Source: Candidatus Arcticimaribacter sp. (GTDB lineage Bacteria > Bacteroidota > Bacteroidia > Flavobacteriales > Flavobacteriaceae). From it: a DNA stretch of 13,003 nucleotides. This document shows, one piece after another, positions 1 to 6,488 of the stretch (positions within the stretch are counted from its first letter, which is position 1; every line of letters starts with the position of its first letter). Location of the stretch: contig WTJP01000072.1 in the NCBI GenBank assembly GCA_011526275.1, forward strand, positions 1 through 13,003. The letters run 5' to 3'. Made by a program: the position numbers and the translations under genes. Under the pieces are notes generated by a model, which did not search any database, had not been told where the DNA came from, and saw only the letters and a list, made by a program, of their open reading frames with translations.

Positions 1-501
1 ACCCGTATTGATTAAGACCTCAGGATCAAAACCCAGCTGTAGAAAAGTAGTGTAACAGCTTGATTTCAATTCCTCTTCTGAAAACTGTTTATAGAAATCC
101 TTGACTTCAACTTCGATAAAACGCTCCCCACTTTCGAGTACATCTAAATGGATAAAAATATTTTCTTTACAGTAAATCTCACGCTGTTTTCTTACTTCAC
201 CAATGATTTCATTACTGGATTTGAGCAATTGAATTTCTTCTTGAGTGGGATTTAAATCATAACGATAGACTACTGTTCTTTCTCCATTATCAGAAAGTAT
301 TCGCTCATAATGAGTAATTAAACTTTTGGCTGAACTCTTTCTATATTTCAACTTCCCGTGAACCACTTTAAAGTATAAATCGTGCTGAAACTCCTCCCCT
401 AAAAAATGGAATTCAAGACTAAAAATACGTTTACGTATCCCCTCAACATCTTTCAAGACTGCTTTTTGCGTAAAATCTTTATAAGGCAGCACTAGTCTCA
501 A
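1..501 (-). CDS. CYTH-domain protein, class IV adenylyl cyclase (CyaB)-like; 3' end outside window
   Basis: This frame is open from a TAG at 523-525 to the left edge, giving about 167 codons. CYTH proteins bind triphosphates in a beta-barrel tunnel and act as adenylyl cyclases or tri/thiamine-triphosphatases. Visible hallmarks are QHDLYFKV then KLKYRKSS (residues about 41-60), YERI and VYRYDL, EVRKQREIY (about 103-111), and IHLDV followed by FIEVEV near residue 133. The C-terminal text CYTTFLQLGF matches the end of CyaB-like proteins, so only a few residues should be missing. The N-terminal ExExK signature is degenerate: D9-F-T11-Q-K13. No ATG is available; TTG at 499-501 or GTG at 490-492 must start it, and I chose TTG, 5 nt after the hydrolase stop. 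The gene is probably co-transcribed with that hydrolase. The family is fairly sure; cyclase activity is not supported. Confidence 0.75.
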   Translation of the reverse strand, partial: MRLVLPYKDFTQKAVLKDVEGIRKRIFSLEFHFLGEEFQHDLYFKVVHGKLKYRKSSAKSLITHYERILSDNGERTVVYRYDLNPTQEEIQLLKSSNEIIGEVRKQREIYCKENIFIHLDVLESGERFIEVEVKDFYKQFSEEELKSSCYTTFLQLGFDPEVLINTG

Positions 502-506
502 ATAAA

Positions 507-1493
507 TTATTGCGTTAAGTAGCTATCGTAGTATTTTTTCCAAGCATTCAAATGAAAGTCATTGGCTTGTTGGGCTATTTGTGCAGTTTTAACCAACTGC
601 TCAAAGGCGTGAAATGCGCCTGGAAACAATGCAAACTCCACCGCTATATTCGCTTTTTTTAAAGCCGAAACATATTGAAGGGTCTCATCTTTAAAGGGTT
701 CCATTTCACCAACGAATGTAATCGTTGGCGGTAAGTGATCGTGTCTTTGAGCCAATGCAACTGAAGCATAGACAGGAATCTCTTTTTTGCAGGATTGAAG
801 ATAAGTGGACCAACCCAAGGCATTGGATTTAGCATTCCAAACCGGAACCCCTTTTCCCATTTCCTTGGCAGAAACCGTGTTTTGTCGATGGTCTATCATA
901 GGGTAAATGGGCATTTGAAAGGCAATATCGACCTCTCCCCTATCACAAGCTTTCTGGCTAACTGCAGCGGTTAATCCTCCTCCAGCGCTGTGACCCGCAA
1001 CCACAAATTTAGGCGAACTAATATTCAAATCTCGGTAGTGCTCTTTCATCCACAAAAGAGTATCATAGCAATCGTTGAACCCGTTGGGATAGCCTTCCTG
1101 TAAGCCTTTGCGATAATCGGGGGCTACAATAACACAAGGCCGCGCTTTGATGTATTGTTTAATGATGCGTAAAGAAAGTTCTGGAACTCCCATCAAGTAC
1201 CCCCCGCCGTGGAGATAGAGCATGGCTGGCAAGGGCGTTTCGCCTTTTGGACGGAAAATACGGACACGAATAGCTGGCCCTCCATTTTGACTTGGAATAA
1301 ACCTTTCCTTATTGATTAGGCCTGGGATATCTTTCCCTCGCATAAGTCGAAATAACCTTTGGAGTAAGATTACTCCCCAGGGTTTTGAGGCTAAAAAACT
1401 CAGCACCCTCAACGAACGAACTTTGGGTTGCAGTTCTTTATCAAATTCATTTTTATCTACTTTGGGCACTATCATCGACAATTTAGACAGCAT
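507..1493 (-). CDS. alpha/beta hydrolase, hormone-sensitive-lipase-type esterase
   Basis: This 328-residue protein is a serine esterase of the HSL/acetyl-hydrolase family, expected to cleave small carboxylic esters in the cytoplasm. No signal peptide is evident. The oxyanion-hole motif HGGGY is at residues 95-99, the nucleophile elbow GHSAG at 167-171 (Ser169), and the catalytic His in PGAFHAF at 295. The acid is probably Glu265 in GEMEPFKDE, where family members usually have Asp (GELDPFRDE-like). Residues 1-80 form a helical cap typical of the family. The gene lies 54 nt downstream of the cytochrome c peroxidase on the same strand and 5 nt upstream of the CYTH gene, so a three-gene transcript is plausible. 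ATG at 1491-1493 is the furthest upstream sensible start; Met7 is an alternative. The substrate cannot be inferred. Confidence 0.85.
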   Translation of the reverse strand: MLSKLSMIVPKVDKNEFDKELQPKVRSLRVLSFLASKPWGVILLQRLFRLMRGKDIPGLINKERFIPSQNGGPAIRVRIFRPKGETPLPAMLYLHGGGYLMGVPELSLRIIKQYIKARPCVIVAPDYRKGLQEGYPNGFNDCYDTLLWMKEHYRDLNISSPKFVVAGHSAGGGLTAAVSQKACDRGEVDIAFQMPIYPMIDHRQNTVSAKEMGKGVPVWNAKSNALGWSTYLQSCKKEIPVYASVALAQRHDHLPPTITFVGEMEPFKDETLQYVSALKKANIAVEFALFPGAFHAFEQLVKTAQIAQQANDFHLNAWKKYYDSYLTQ

Positions 1494-1547
1494 CCAAGAT
1501 AGAAAAAGTAGTCGAAAAGAAAACTTCCCTTGCAGTAGAAAGTCTAA

Positions 1548-2762
1548 CTATTGGAAAGGATCGCTAAACTTCTCGTCCTCCAGCATATTGTAGTCTGTAA
1601 GGGTATGCAAGAAAGCAACCAAAGCGGCCTTGTCTTCTTCAGATAAGTTAAGCCGGACAGGGTTTCCATTATTATCGCGCAAGGGCGGCGCCAAAGTGGG
1701 ATGATCTTGTATCCCAGAATTGTAATGCTCTATAACTTCTTCTAGTGTAGCAAAGCGACCGTCGTGCATGTAGGGAGGGCGAATGCCAATATTGCGCAAG
1801 GAAGGAGATTTAAACTTTCCTCTGTCGTTTGGATTTCGTGTAGCTTCAAATACCCCATGGTCATCGGTTGAAACAGCATCTAATCCATTGTTTATAGCAG
1901 AAGAAGGCCCTATTGGACCATTGGGTATAGGCCCTACGAAGGCTTCACTCACATGGCAACCCGCGCAGTTGACTGCTCCGCCAGTACTCGACTCAATGGG
2001 ACTAAAAAAAAGGGTTTTCCCTCTATTTTCCTGAGCGGTAAAAGCGGGGAAATCGAGCATTGGGTTAGCAACCTCAGCTCGGGCTAGGTCATATTTTGAC
2101 GTAGTGCTCACCAAACTTCGCACGAATTGCGCTAACGCTAATCCGATGCGCTCACTTGAAATGGTTTCACTTCCAAAGGCGGCTTCAAATAAAGGAGGGT
2201 AATAGGCCTGTTCGCTAACAATTCGCTCTAAATCGTTTAGATTTAAGCCCATCTCAACCTCGTCTTGAATGGGTTGCAACACCTGCTCTTCCAAGGAGGC
2301 GGCACGCTCGTCCCAAAAGAATTTCCCACTAAAATAAAAACGCGCATTGACCAAGCCCATGGAGTGACGACGGGTTCTTTCCCCTTCAAAACCTTCACTT
2401 AATCTTTCTGGGTCGGAAAAACCAAAAGCGGCTTGATGGCAACTCGCACAAGACACTGTCCCGTTTGCACTTAATTTTTCGTCGTAAAACAAAACCCTCC
2501 CTAAAGTAGCTCCCGCATTGGTGACACTATTGTTTACAGGGGTGTTATCAAAACTTATTGCTTCCCGCTGAAATTGTGCTTGTGGTGGGAATGCATTTTG
2601 GGTATAATGAGCAGGTAAGTCGATATCAGAATAATTAAAAGGGGTGTTGGGAAGGTTTAGACCGATAAAAGGATCTGGCATGAGGACTGTATATTCGTCT
2701 TCTTTGGGAGAGGAACAACTGAAGATGAGAGCCGATAAAAGGAATAAAAAGAGAGAACGCAT
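1548..2762 (-). CDS. di-heme cytochrome c peroxidase (CcpA/MauG family), lipoprotein
   Basis: This 404-residue protein should reduce hydrogen peroxide to water using electrons from a small cytochrome c, on the periplasmic face of a membrane. The N-terminus has a lipoprotein signal peptide with lipobox LIFSC (Cys16). Two heme-attachment motifs are present: CASCH at 105-109 and CAGCH at 266-270. The family block KSPSLRNI precedes PPYMHDGRFATLEEVIEHY (about 329-347); Met332 there is the likely axial ligand of the high-potential heme. The segment FFWDERAASLEEQVLQPI (148-165) is also typical. Length is slightly above the usual 330-380 because of the linker after the lipobox. It is divergently transcribed from the PQQ dehydrogenase and cytochrome c genes, and that cytochrome c is a plausible electron donor. 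A MauG-like oxidative role is an alternative. Confidence 0.92.
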   Translation of the reverse strand: MRSLFLFLLSALIFSCSSPKEDEYTVLMPDPFIGLNLPNTPFNYSDIDLPAHYTQNAFPPQAQFQREAISFDNTPVNNSVTNAGATLGRVLFYDEKLSANGTVSCASCHQAAFGFSDPERLSEGFEGERTRRHSMGLVNARFYFSGKFFWDERAASLEEQVLQPIQDEVEMGLNLNDLERIVSEQAYYPPLFEAAFGSETISSERIGLALAQFVRSLVSTTSKYDLARAEVANPMLDFPAFTAQENRGKTLFFSPIESSTGGAVNCAGCHVSEAFVGPIPNGPIGPSSAINNGLDAVSTDDHGVFEATRNPNDRGKFKSPSLRNIGIRPPYMHDGRFATLEEVIEHYNSGIQDHPTLAPPLRDNNGNPVRLNLSEEDKAALVAFLHTLTDYNMLEDEKFSDPFQ

Positions 2763-2895
2763 TGATGTAATTTGATCTAGATTAGACCCGCTTTAGAAAA
2801 GAAAGTTTTATTTGTCTAAAGTTAGTTTTTATGCGGTTTGCAAAAGCCTTATTCTCCCTCTTTTTTGTATTTTTAATCCGTTTAACACTTGAAAC
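2763..2895. promoter_or_regulatory. divergent intergenic region between peroxidase and PQQ dehydrogenase
   Basis: This 133-base AT-rich gap must hold the promoters for both the minus-strand peroxidase and the plus-strand dehydrogenase. On the plus strand TATTTTTA at 2868-2875 matches the Bacteroidota -7 box (TAnnTTTG) at all but its last base and lies 20 nt before the ATG at 2896. The nearest TTTG (2837-2840) is 27 nt upstream of it, too far for a good -33 box. I see no strong Shine-Dalgarno before either start, as is usual for the phylum, and no clear operator palindrome. Confidence 0.5.
2817..2845 (-). promoter_or_regulatory. candidate Bacteroidota-type promoter for the peroxidase gene
   Basis: Read on the minus strand, TTTTG (2845-2841) is followed after 16 nt by TAACTTTA (2824-2817). 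This fits the -33 TTG and -7 TAnnTTTG pattern of Bacteroidota sigma-A promoters except for the last base. It would place transcription start about 45-50 nt upstream of the peroxidase ATG. The region is AT-rich, so a chance match is quite possible. Confidence 0.3.
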
Positions 2896-4020
2896 ATGAA
2901 GAAAAGATTAACCCTCTTGAGCTGCGTTTTTGCCCTGATCGCTTTCAGTTGCGACGCCCAAGAAAATGGCCCTAAAATTGAATACCCAAAAAACACTGAT
3001 TACACCTATGAGGTCGTAGCCGATAGCATCGACATCCCTTGGGGATTGACCTTTCTCAATGCTGATGAAATTTTGGTAACCGATAAAGCCGGTACACTTT
3101 ACCATGTTGAAAATGGCATCAAAACCGAAATAACCGGCCTACCCCCTGTTTATGTGCGTGGCCAAGGTGGACTTTTAGACATCGCCGTTGCGCCTAATTA
3201 TGCAGAAACAGGAATCATCTATTTCACCACCAGTTCTCCCTTAGGGGAAGAAAAAGGTGGACATACGGCACTCTACAGCACCCAACTTGAAAACAATGCT
3301 TTGGTCAACACCAAATTATTGTACAAAGGAGATTTCAATACCAAAAAAGGGCAACACTGGGGCTCGCGTATTTCTTTCGACAATGTTGGGCATTTGTATT
3401 TCTCCATTGGCGACCGTGGGAATAGAGAAGTGAACCCACAAGACATCACCCGAGACGGAGGGAAAATTTACCGCCTTAACTTAGACGGCTCAATTCCTGC
3501 TGACAATCCATTTATTCATTTAAGCAATAGCCGATCTGCCATTTACAGCTATGGGCACCGCAACCCGCAAGGCATGGTAACACATCCTGAAACAGGCGAA
3601 ATTTGGACCCATGAACACGGCCCACGCGGGGGAGATGAAATCAACATCATCAAAGCCGGAAAAAACTACGGCTGGCCCATCATCACCTATGGGATCAACT
3701 ACAGTGGAACCCCCATTACCGATATGACCGAAAAAGAAGGACTTGAACAGCCACTTTATTACTGGCTTCCCTCTATTGCTCCCTCGGGGATGGCATTTTC
3801 TTCTTCTGATATTTACCCCAATTGGAAAGGAGACCTCTTTGTGGGTTCTTTAAAATTTGAATACCTCGAGCGCCTAGAACTTGAAAACAACCAAGTGGTC
3901 AAAAGAGAAAAAGTACTGGACAGTATTGGGCGCGTGCGCAACGTTGAAGAAGGACCAGATGGTTACCTCTATGTAGGAGTAGAAGGGAAAGGCATCCTTA
4001 AAATCGTTCCCAAGTCATGA
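2896..4020 (+). CDS. PQQ-dependent soluble aldose/glucose dehydrogenase-like lipoprotein
   Basis: This 374-residue protein belongs to the soluble quinoprotein glucose/sorbosone dehydrogenase family (Asd/YliI type). Such enzymes oxidise sugar C1-hydroxyls outside the cytoplasm with PQQ as cofactor and pass electrons to cytochrome c or quinones. A lipoprotein signal (lipobox IAFSC, Cys19) precedes a six-bladed propeller. Family blocks seen in order are IPWGLTFL (47-54), QGGLLDIAVAPNY (90-102), QHWGSRISFD with the likely catalytic His154, IGDRG (171-175), YGHRNPQG (219-226), HEHGPRGGDEIN (239-250), NYGWPIITYG (257-266) and RVRNVEEGPDGYLYVGVE (346-363). The cytochrome c gene overlaps its stop by ATGA, suggesting a dedicated electron acceptor. 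No PQQ biosynthesis gene is in the window, so PQQ would come from elsewhere. The sugar substrate is unknown. Confidence 0.9.
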   Translation: MKKRLTLLSCVFALIAFSCDAQENGPKIEYPKNTDYTYEVVADSIDIPWGLTFLNADEILVTDKAGTLYHVENGIKTEITGLPPVYVRGQGGLLDIAVAPNYAETGIIYFTTSSPLGEEKGGHTALYSTQLENNALVNTKLLYKGDFNTKKGQHWGSRISFDNVGHLYFSIGDRGNREVNPQDITRDGGKIYRLNLDGSIPADNPFIHLSNSRSAIYSYGHRNPQGMVTHPETGEIWTHEHGPRGGDEINIIKAGKNYGWPIITYGINYSGTPITDMTEKEGLEQPLYYWLPSIAPSGMAFSSSDIYPNWKGDLFVGSLKFEYLERLELENNQVVKREKVLDSIGRVRNVEEGPDGYLYVGVEGKGILKIVPKS

Positions 4021-4415
4021 AAACACTTTTTAGTTTTTTACTGCTTGGCTTCAGTGGCCTAAGCATGCAGCTGTATCAACAAAAACCCCTCGAGCAAAGT
4101 ATTGCCGATGGGGAAGAAATCTATACCGACTTTTGTTTGCAATGCCACATGGCCAATGGGAAAGGAGTTCCCGGCAGCTTCCCGCCCCTTGCCAATTCAG
4201 ATTATTTAAACGATATCGACCAAAGCATTCACGCCATTAAATTTGGACTGAAAGGACCGATTACCGTTAATGGGAAGTCCTACAATAGCAATATGATCAG
4301 CCAAGGACTAGACGATGAGGAAATTGCCGATGTAATGAACTACATCTTACGATCTTGGGGAAACGAATCCAGCACTATCGTCACTGAAGAAAAAGTGGCT
4401 TCCATTCAAAAATAA
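4017..4415 (+). CDS. small mono-heme c-type cytochrome
   Basis: This 132-residue exported class I cytochrome c carries electrons in the periplasm. An N-terminal hydrophobic segment (residues 4-19) serves as signal peptide or membrane anchor. CLQCH at 40-44 binds heme; GKGVPGSFPPLANSDYL (48-64) is typical of class I cytochromes c; Met93 in SNMISQGL is the probable sixth ligand; and EEIADVMNYILRSWGN (101-116) forms the C-terminal helix. The ATG overlaps the dehydrogenase stop as ATGA (4017-4020), implying translational coupling, so it most likely accepts electrons from that enzyme. Passing them on to a terminal oxidase or to the divergent peroxidase is inference. The tail after residue 117 is hydrophilic and not conserved as far as I can tell. 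Confidence 0.9.
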   Translation: MKTLFSFLLLGFSGLSMQLYQQKPLEQSIADGEEIYTDFCLQCHMANGKGVPGSFPPLANSDYLNDIDQSIHAIKFGLKGPITVNGKSYNSNMISQGLDDEEIADVMNYILRSWGNESSTIVTEEKVASIQK

Positions 4416-4416
4416 G

Positions 4417-4725
4417 ATGACAAAACTCCCCCCACTTCAAGCGCTCTTCAGCAAGAAAAACGCCTATGTGATAGCCTATGTAATCATTGGCGGACTCTTT
4501 CTCATTTGGATGCTTTTCTTGGACAGTCATTCCTGGCTCATCCATCGAGAATTAAATCAAGAAATCGAGGAATTAAACGGAAGAAAATCAAGTCTTCAAC
4601 AAGCCATTCAAGAAGACAAAACCACGATTGAGCAGCTTGAAAATCCAGACAGTCTAGAGAAATTTGCCCGTGAAAATTACGGTCATAAACGAGAGGAAGA
4701 AACCATATTTATTGTTGAAGATTAA
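4417..4725 (+). CDS. FtsB/DivIC-family septum formation initiator
   Basis: This 102-residue bitopic membrane protein matches the DivIC/FtsB division family, which joins the FtsQ-FtsL subcomplex activating septal peptidoglycan synthesis. It has a short cytoplasmic N-terminus, one membrane helix (about 16-36), a coiled coil (about 43-76, heptad-like ELNQEIEELNGRKSSLQQAI) and the characteristic end LENPDSLEKFARENYGHKRE (74-93) followed by EETIFIVED. Length is normal for the family. It starts 1 nt after the cytochrome c stop, so it appears to ride on the redox transcript, an unexpected partner for a division gene; an internal promoter cannot be excluded. It directly precedes the parA leader, so division and partition genes are neighbours here. 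Confidence 0.88.
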   Translation: MTKLPPLQALFSKKNAYVIAYVIIGGLFLIWMLFLDSHSWLIHRELNQEIEELNGRKSSLQQAIQEDKTTIEQLENPDSLEKFARENYGHKREEETIFIVED

Positions 4726-4769
4726 TTTTTTCATCAACTAAAATATTCGTTAAATTGTTGAAAACACTC

Positions 4770-4787
4770 AATTAAAAGCCTTTAATT
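4770..4787. repeat. inverted repeat AATTAAA-agcc-TTTAATT upstream of parA
   Basis: A perfect 7-base inverted repeat with a 4-base spacer. It is all A/T in its arms and so could be chance in AT-rich DNA. Its right arm is shared with the next palindrome (4782-4800), so the two stem structures would be mutually exclusive. Confidence 0.5.
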
Positions 4788-4800
4788 CACGTTGAATTAA
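4782..4800. repeat. 19-base palindrome TTAATTCAcgtTGAATTAA, possible operator or parS-like site
   Basis: Perfect 8-base arms (TTAATTCA and TGAATTAA) flank a 3-base centre. The core TTCACGTTGAA resembles the centre of the canonical chromosomal parS site (TGTTTCACGTGAAACA) but carries one extra T, which would break the strict spacing ParB needs. It lies 3 nt upstream of the candidate -7 box, so an operator role in parA-parB autoregulation is a reasonable guess, not shown. Confidence 0.45.
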
Positions 4801-4826
4801 TCGTACTTTTAAAACAAATTAAATCC

Positions 4827-5591
4827 ATGGGTAAAGTCATTGCGATCGCCAATCAAAAAGGGGGAGTTGGAAAAACCACAACTTCGGTTAATCTCGCTTC
4901 TGCTCTTGCTGTTTTAGAAAAAAAAGTACTGCTCATCGATGCAGACCCGCAGGCTAATGCTACCTCAGGATTGGGTATAAATGTCGATGAGAAAAAAGCA
5001 GGCACCTATGAACTACTCGAGCACACTGCTGCGGTAGAAGACACCATCGTAAAAACGTCTGTACCCCATTTAGATTTAATCCCCTCCCACATTGACTTGG
5101 TAGCGATTGAGATTGAATTAGTCGATAAGAACCAACGGGAATTCATGCTAAAAAAGGCATTAGAAAAGGTGATTTCCAACTACGACTTCATCATTATCGA
5201 TTGTGCGCCGTCGCTTGGACTAATCACCCTGAATGCACTCACGGCAGCCAATTCAGTCATCATTCCAATTCAATGCGAATATTTTGCTCTTGAAGGTCTG
5301 GGCAAATTGTTGAACACCATCAAAAGTGTCCAAAAGATTCACAACAAAGATTTAGATATTGAAGGTTTACTCCTCACCATGTATGACGCCCGACTTCGTT
5401 TATCCAATCAAGTCGTAGAAGAAGTGAAGAAACACTTCAGCACCATGGTGTTTAAAACCATCATTCAACGCAACATTCGCCTTAGTGAAGCCCCAAGTTA
5501 CGGGGAAAACATTATCCAATATGACGCCACAAGTAAAGGAGCAAAAAATTACTTAAGTTTGGCAGAAGAAGTTTTAAAGAAAAACAGTTAA
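4827..5591 (+). CDS. parA: ParA/Soj chromosome-partitioning ATPase
   Basis: This 254-residue protein is a deviant-Walker ATPase that binds DNA non-specifically in its ATP dimer form and, with ParB at parS, segregates replicated origins. The deviant Walker A KGGVGKTT spans residues 11-18 (Lys11 and Lys16). The A' block LLIDADPQAN is at 35-44, Walker B FIIIDCAPS at 121-129, and the C-terminal block IQRNIRLSEAPSYG at 213-226. Length matches the short chromosomal Soj class without an N-terminal helix-turn-helix, so self-regulation through such a domain is unlikely. ATG at 4827 gives the canonical MGKVIAIANQKGG opening. It is the first gene of a six-gene operon and is 3 nt from parB. Confidence 0.97.
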   Translation: MGKVIAIANQKGGVGKTTTSVNLASALAVLEKKVLLIDADPQANATSGLGINVDEKKAGTYELLEHTAAVEDTIVKTSVPHLDLIPSHIDLVAIEIELVDKNQREFMLKKALEKVISNYDFIIIDCAPSLGLITLNALTAANSVIIPIQCEYFALEGLGKLLNTIKSVQKIHNKDLDIEGLLLTMYDARLRLSNQVVEEVKKHFSTMVFKTIIQRNIRLSEAPSYGENIIQYDATSKGAKNYLSLAEEVLKKNS

Positions 5592-5594
5592 CCC

Positions 5595-6488
5595 ATGGCA
5601 AAGTCAGGTAAAAAACCCGCTTTGGGACGCGGCCTTTCCGCATTGTTACAAGATCCCAATAACGATATCCAATCGGCAGAAGATAAAAATGCTGAAAAAG
5701 TTGTGGGCAGTGTGATTGAATTATCCATTGACCAAATCGAAGTCAATCCGTTTCAACCACGAACGCAATTCAATGAAGAAAGCTTAAAGGAATTGGCAGG
5801 TTCAATTCAAGAACTTGGCGTGATTCAACCCATTACCGTGCGAAAAACAGGCTTCAACGCCTTTCAGTTGGTGTCGGGAGAAAGACGTTTCCGAGCAGCA
5901 AAAATGATTGGTTTAGCCACCATTCCTGCCTATGTTCGAATTGCCAACGATCAAGAATCGCTGGAAATGGCTTTGGTAGAAAATATCCAACGTCAAGACC
6001 TCGACCCCATTGAAATTGGTCTTTCCTACCAGCGCCTTATCGACGAAATTGAATTGACGCAAGAACAGCTGAGTCAACGCGTAGGAAAAAAACGTTCGAC
6101 CATCGCCAACTATATGCGCTTATTGAAGCTCGACCCCATTGTGCAAACAGGTATGCGCGACGGATTTTTATCCATGGGACACGGTCGTGCACTCATTAAT
6201 GTCGATGATCGTGAAGACCAACTCAAGCTCTACCAAAAGGTCATCAAAGGAGATCTTAGCGTTCGCAAAACAGAGGCTTTAGTCAAAGCATTAAAAACAC
6301 CTGCAGAAGAGAAAGAAAAAGTCCACACCCCTGCCTTTGTAGAAGAGGGTAAGGCCGATTTTGCTTCTTTTTTTGGCAGCGACGTCACCATAAGCTTTAA
6401 CAAAGAAGGCAAAGGTGTGATTCATATTCCCTTTGCATCGCAACAGGATTTTAGCCGCATGAAAAACTGTTTAAAGCGTGAGGACTAA
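5595..6488 (+). CDS. parB: ParB/Spo0J chromosome-partitioning CTPase
   Basis: This 297-residue protein is a DNA-binding CTP switch that loads at parS, slides along flanking DNA and stimulates ParA. The N-terminal ParA-contact motif GRGLSALL is at residues 11-18. The ParB/sulfiredoxin-like CTPase domain covers about 40-135, with NPFQPR (51-56), GVIQPI (75-80), GERRFR (95-100) and ENIQRQDLDPIE (129-140). The helix-turn-helix is LTQEQLSQRVGKKRSTIANY (154-173), and GHGRAL lies at 195-200. Residues 253-297 form the C-terminal dimerisation domain. All key motifs are intact. The last 11 nt overlap the GTG start of the DUF5683 gene. No canonical parS is visible in the window. Confidence 0.97.
   Translation: MAKSGKKPALGRGLSALLQDPNNDIQSAEDKNAEKVVGSVIELSIDQIEVNPFQPRTQFNEESLKELAGSIQELGVIQPITVRKTGFNAFQLVSGERRFRAAKMIGLATIPAYVRIANDQESLEMALVENIQRQDLDPIEIGLSYQRLIDEIELTQEQLSQRVGKKRSTIANYMRLLKLDPIVQTGMRDGFLSMGHGRALINVDDREDQLKLYQKVIKGDLSVRKTEALVKALKTPAEEKEKVHTPAFVEEGKADFASFFGSDVTISFNKEGKGVIHIPFASQQDFSRMKNCLKRED

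Larger units (their letters stand above)
4726..4826 (+). promoter_or_regulatory. parA leader: promoter region of the parA-to-wbqC operon
   Basis: This 101-base, strongly AT-rich gap is the only substantial break between the division gene and parA. TACTTTTA at 4804-4811 matches the Bacteroidota -7 box TAnnTTTG except for the last base and would place a transcript start near 4816-4820, roughly 10 nt before the parA ATG. No good TTG lies at the proper upstream spacing, so the promoter call is tentative. Two overlapping palindromes lie just upstream of the -7 box, where a repressor would interfere with RNA polymerase. Confidence 0.45.

Noticed and set aside
1494..1547. TACTTTTT on the minus strand, shortly before the hydrolase ATG, as a promoter -7 box
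   Set aside because: No TTG at a suitable upstream distance; the gap is short and the gene is likely read through from the peroxidase.
1312..1593. Open frame on the plus strand across the hydrolase start and the peroxidase end
   Set aside because: Antisense to well-supported genes, no recognisable domain, and composition consistent with a shadow frame.
2908..3105. Minus-strand open frame opposite the PQQ dehydrogenase N-terminus
   Set aside because: Fully antisense to a strongly supported signal peptide and propeller blade; no family resemblance.
4714..4738. Hairpin GTTGAAGA ... TCATCAAC spanning the DivIC/FtsB stop codon, possible terminator
   Set aside because: Eight-base arms with one A-A mismatch, a 9-base loop, AT-rich, and no following T-run on the plus strand; too weak to call a terminator.
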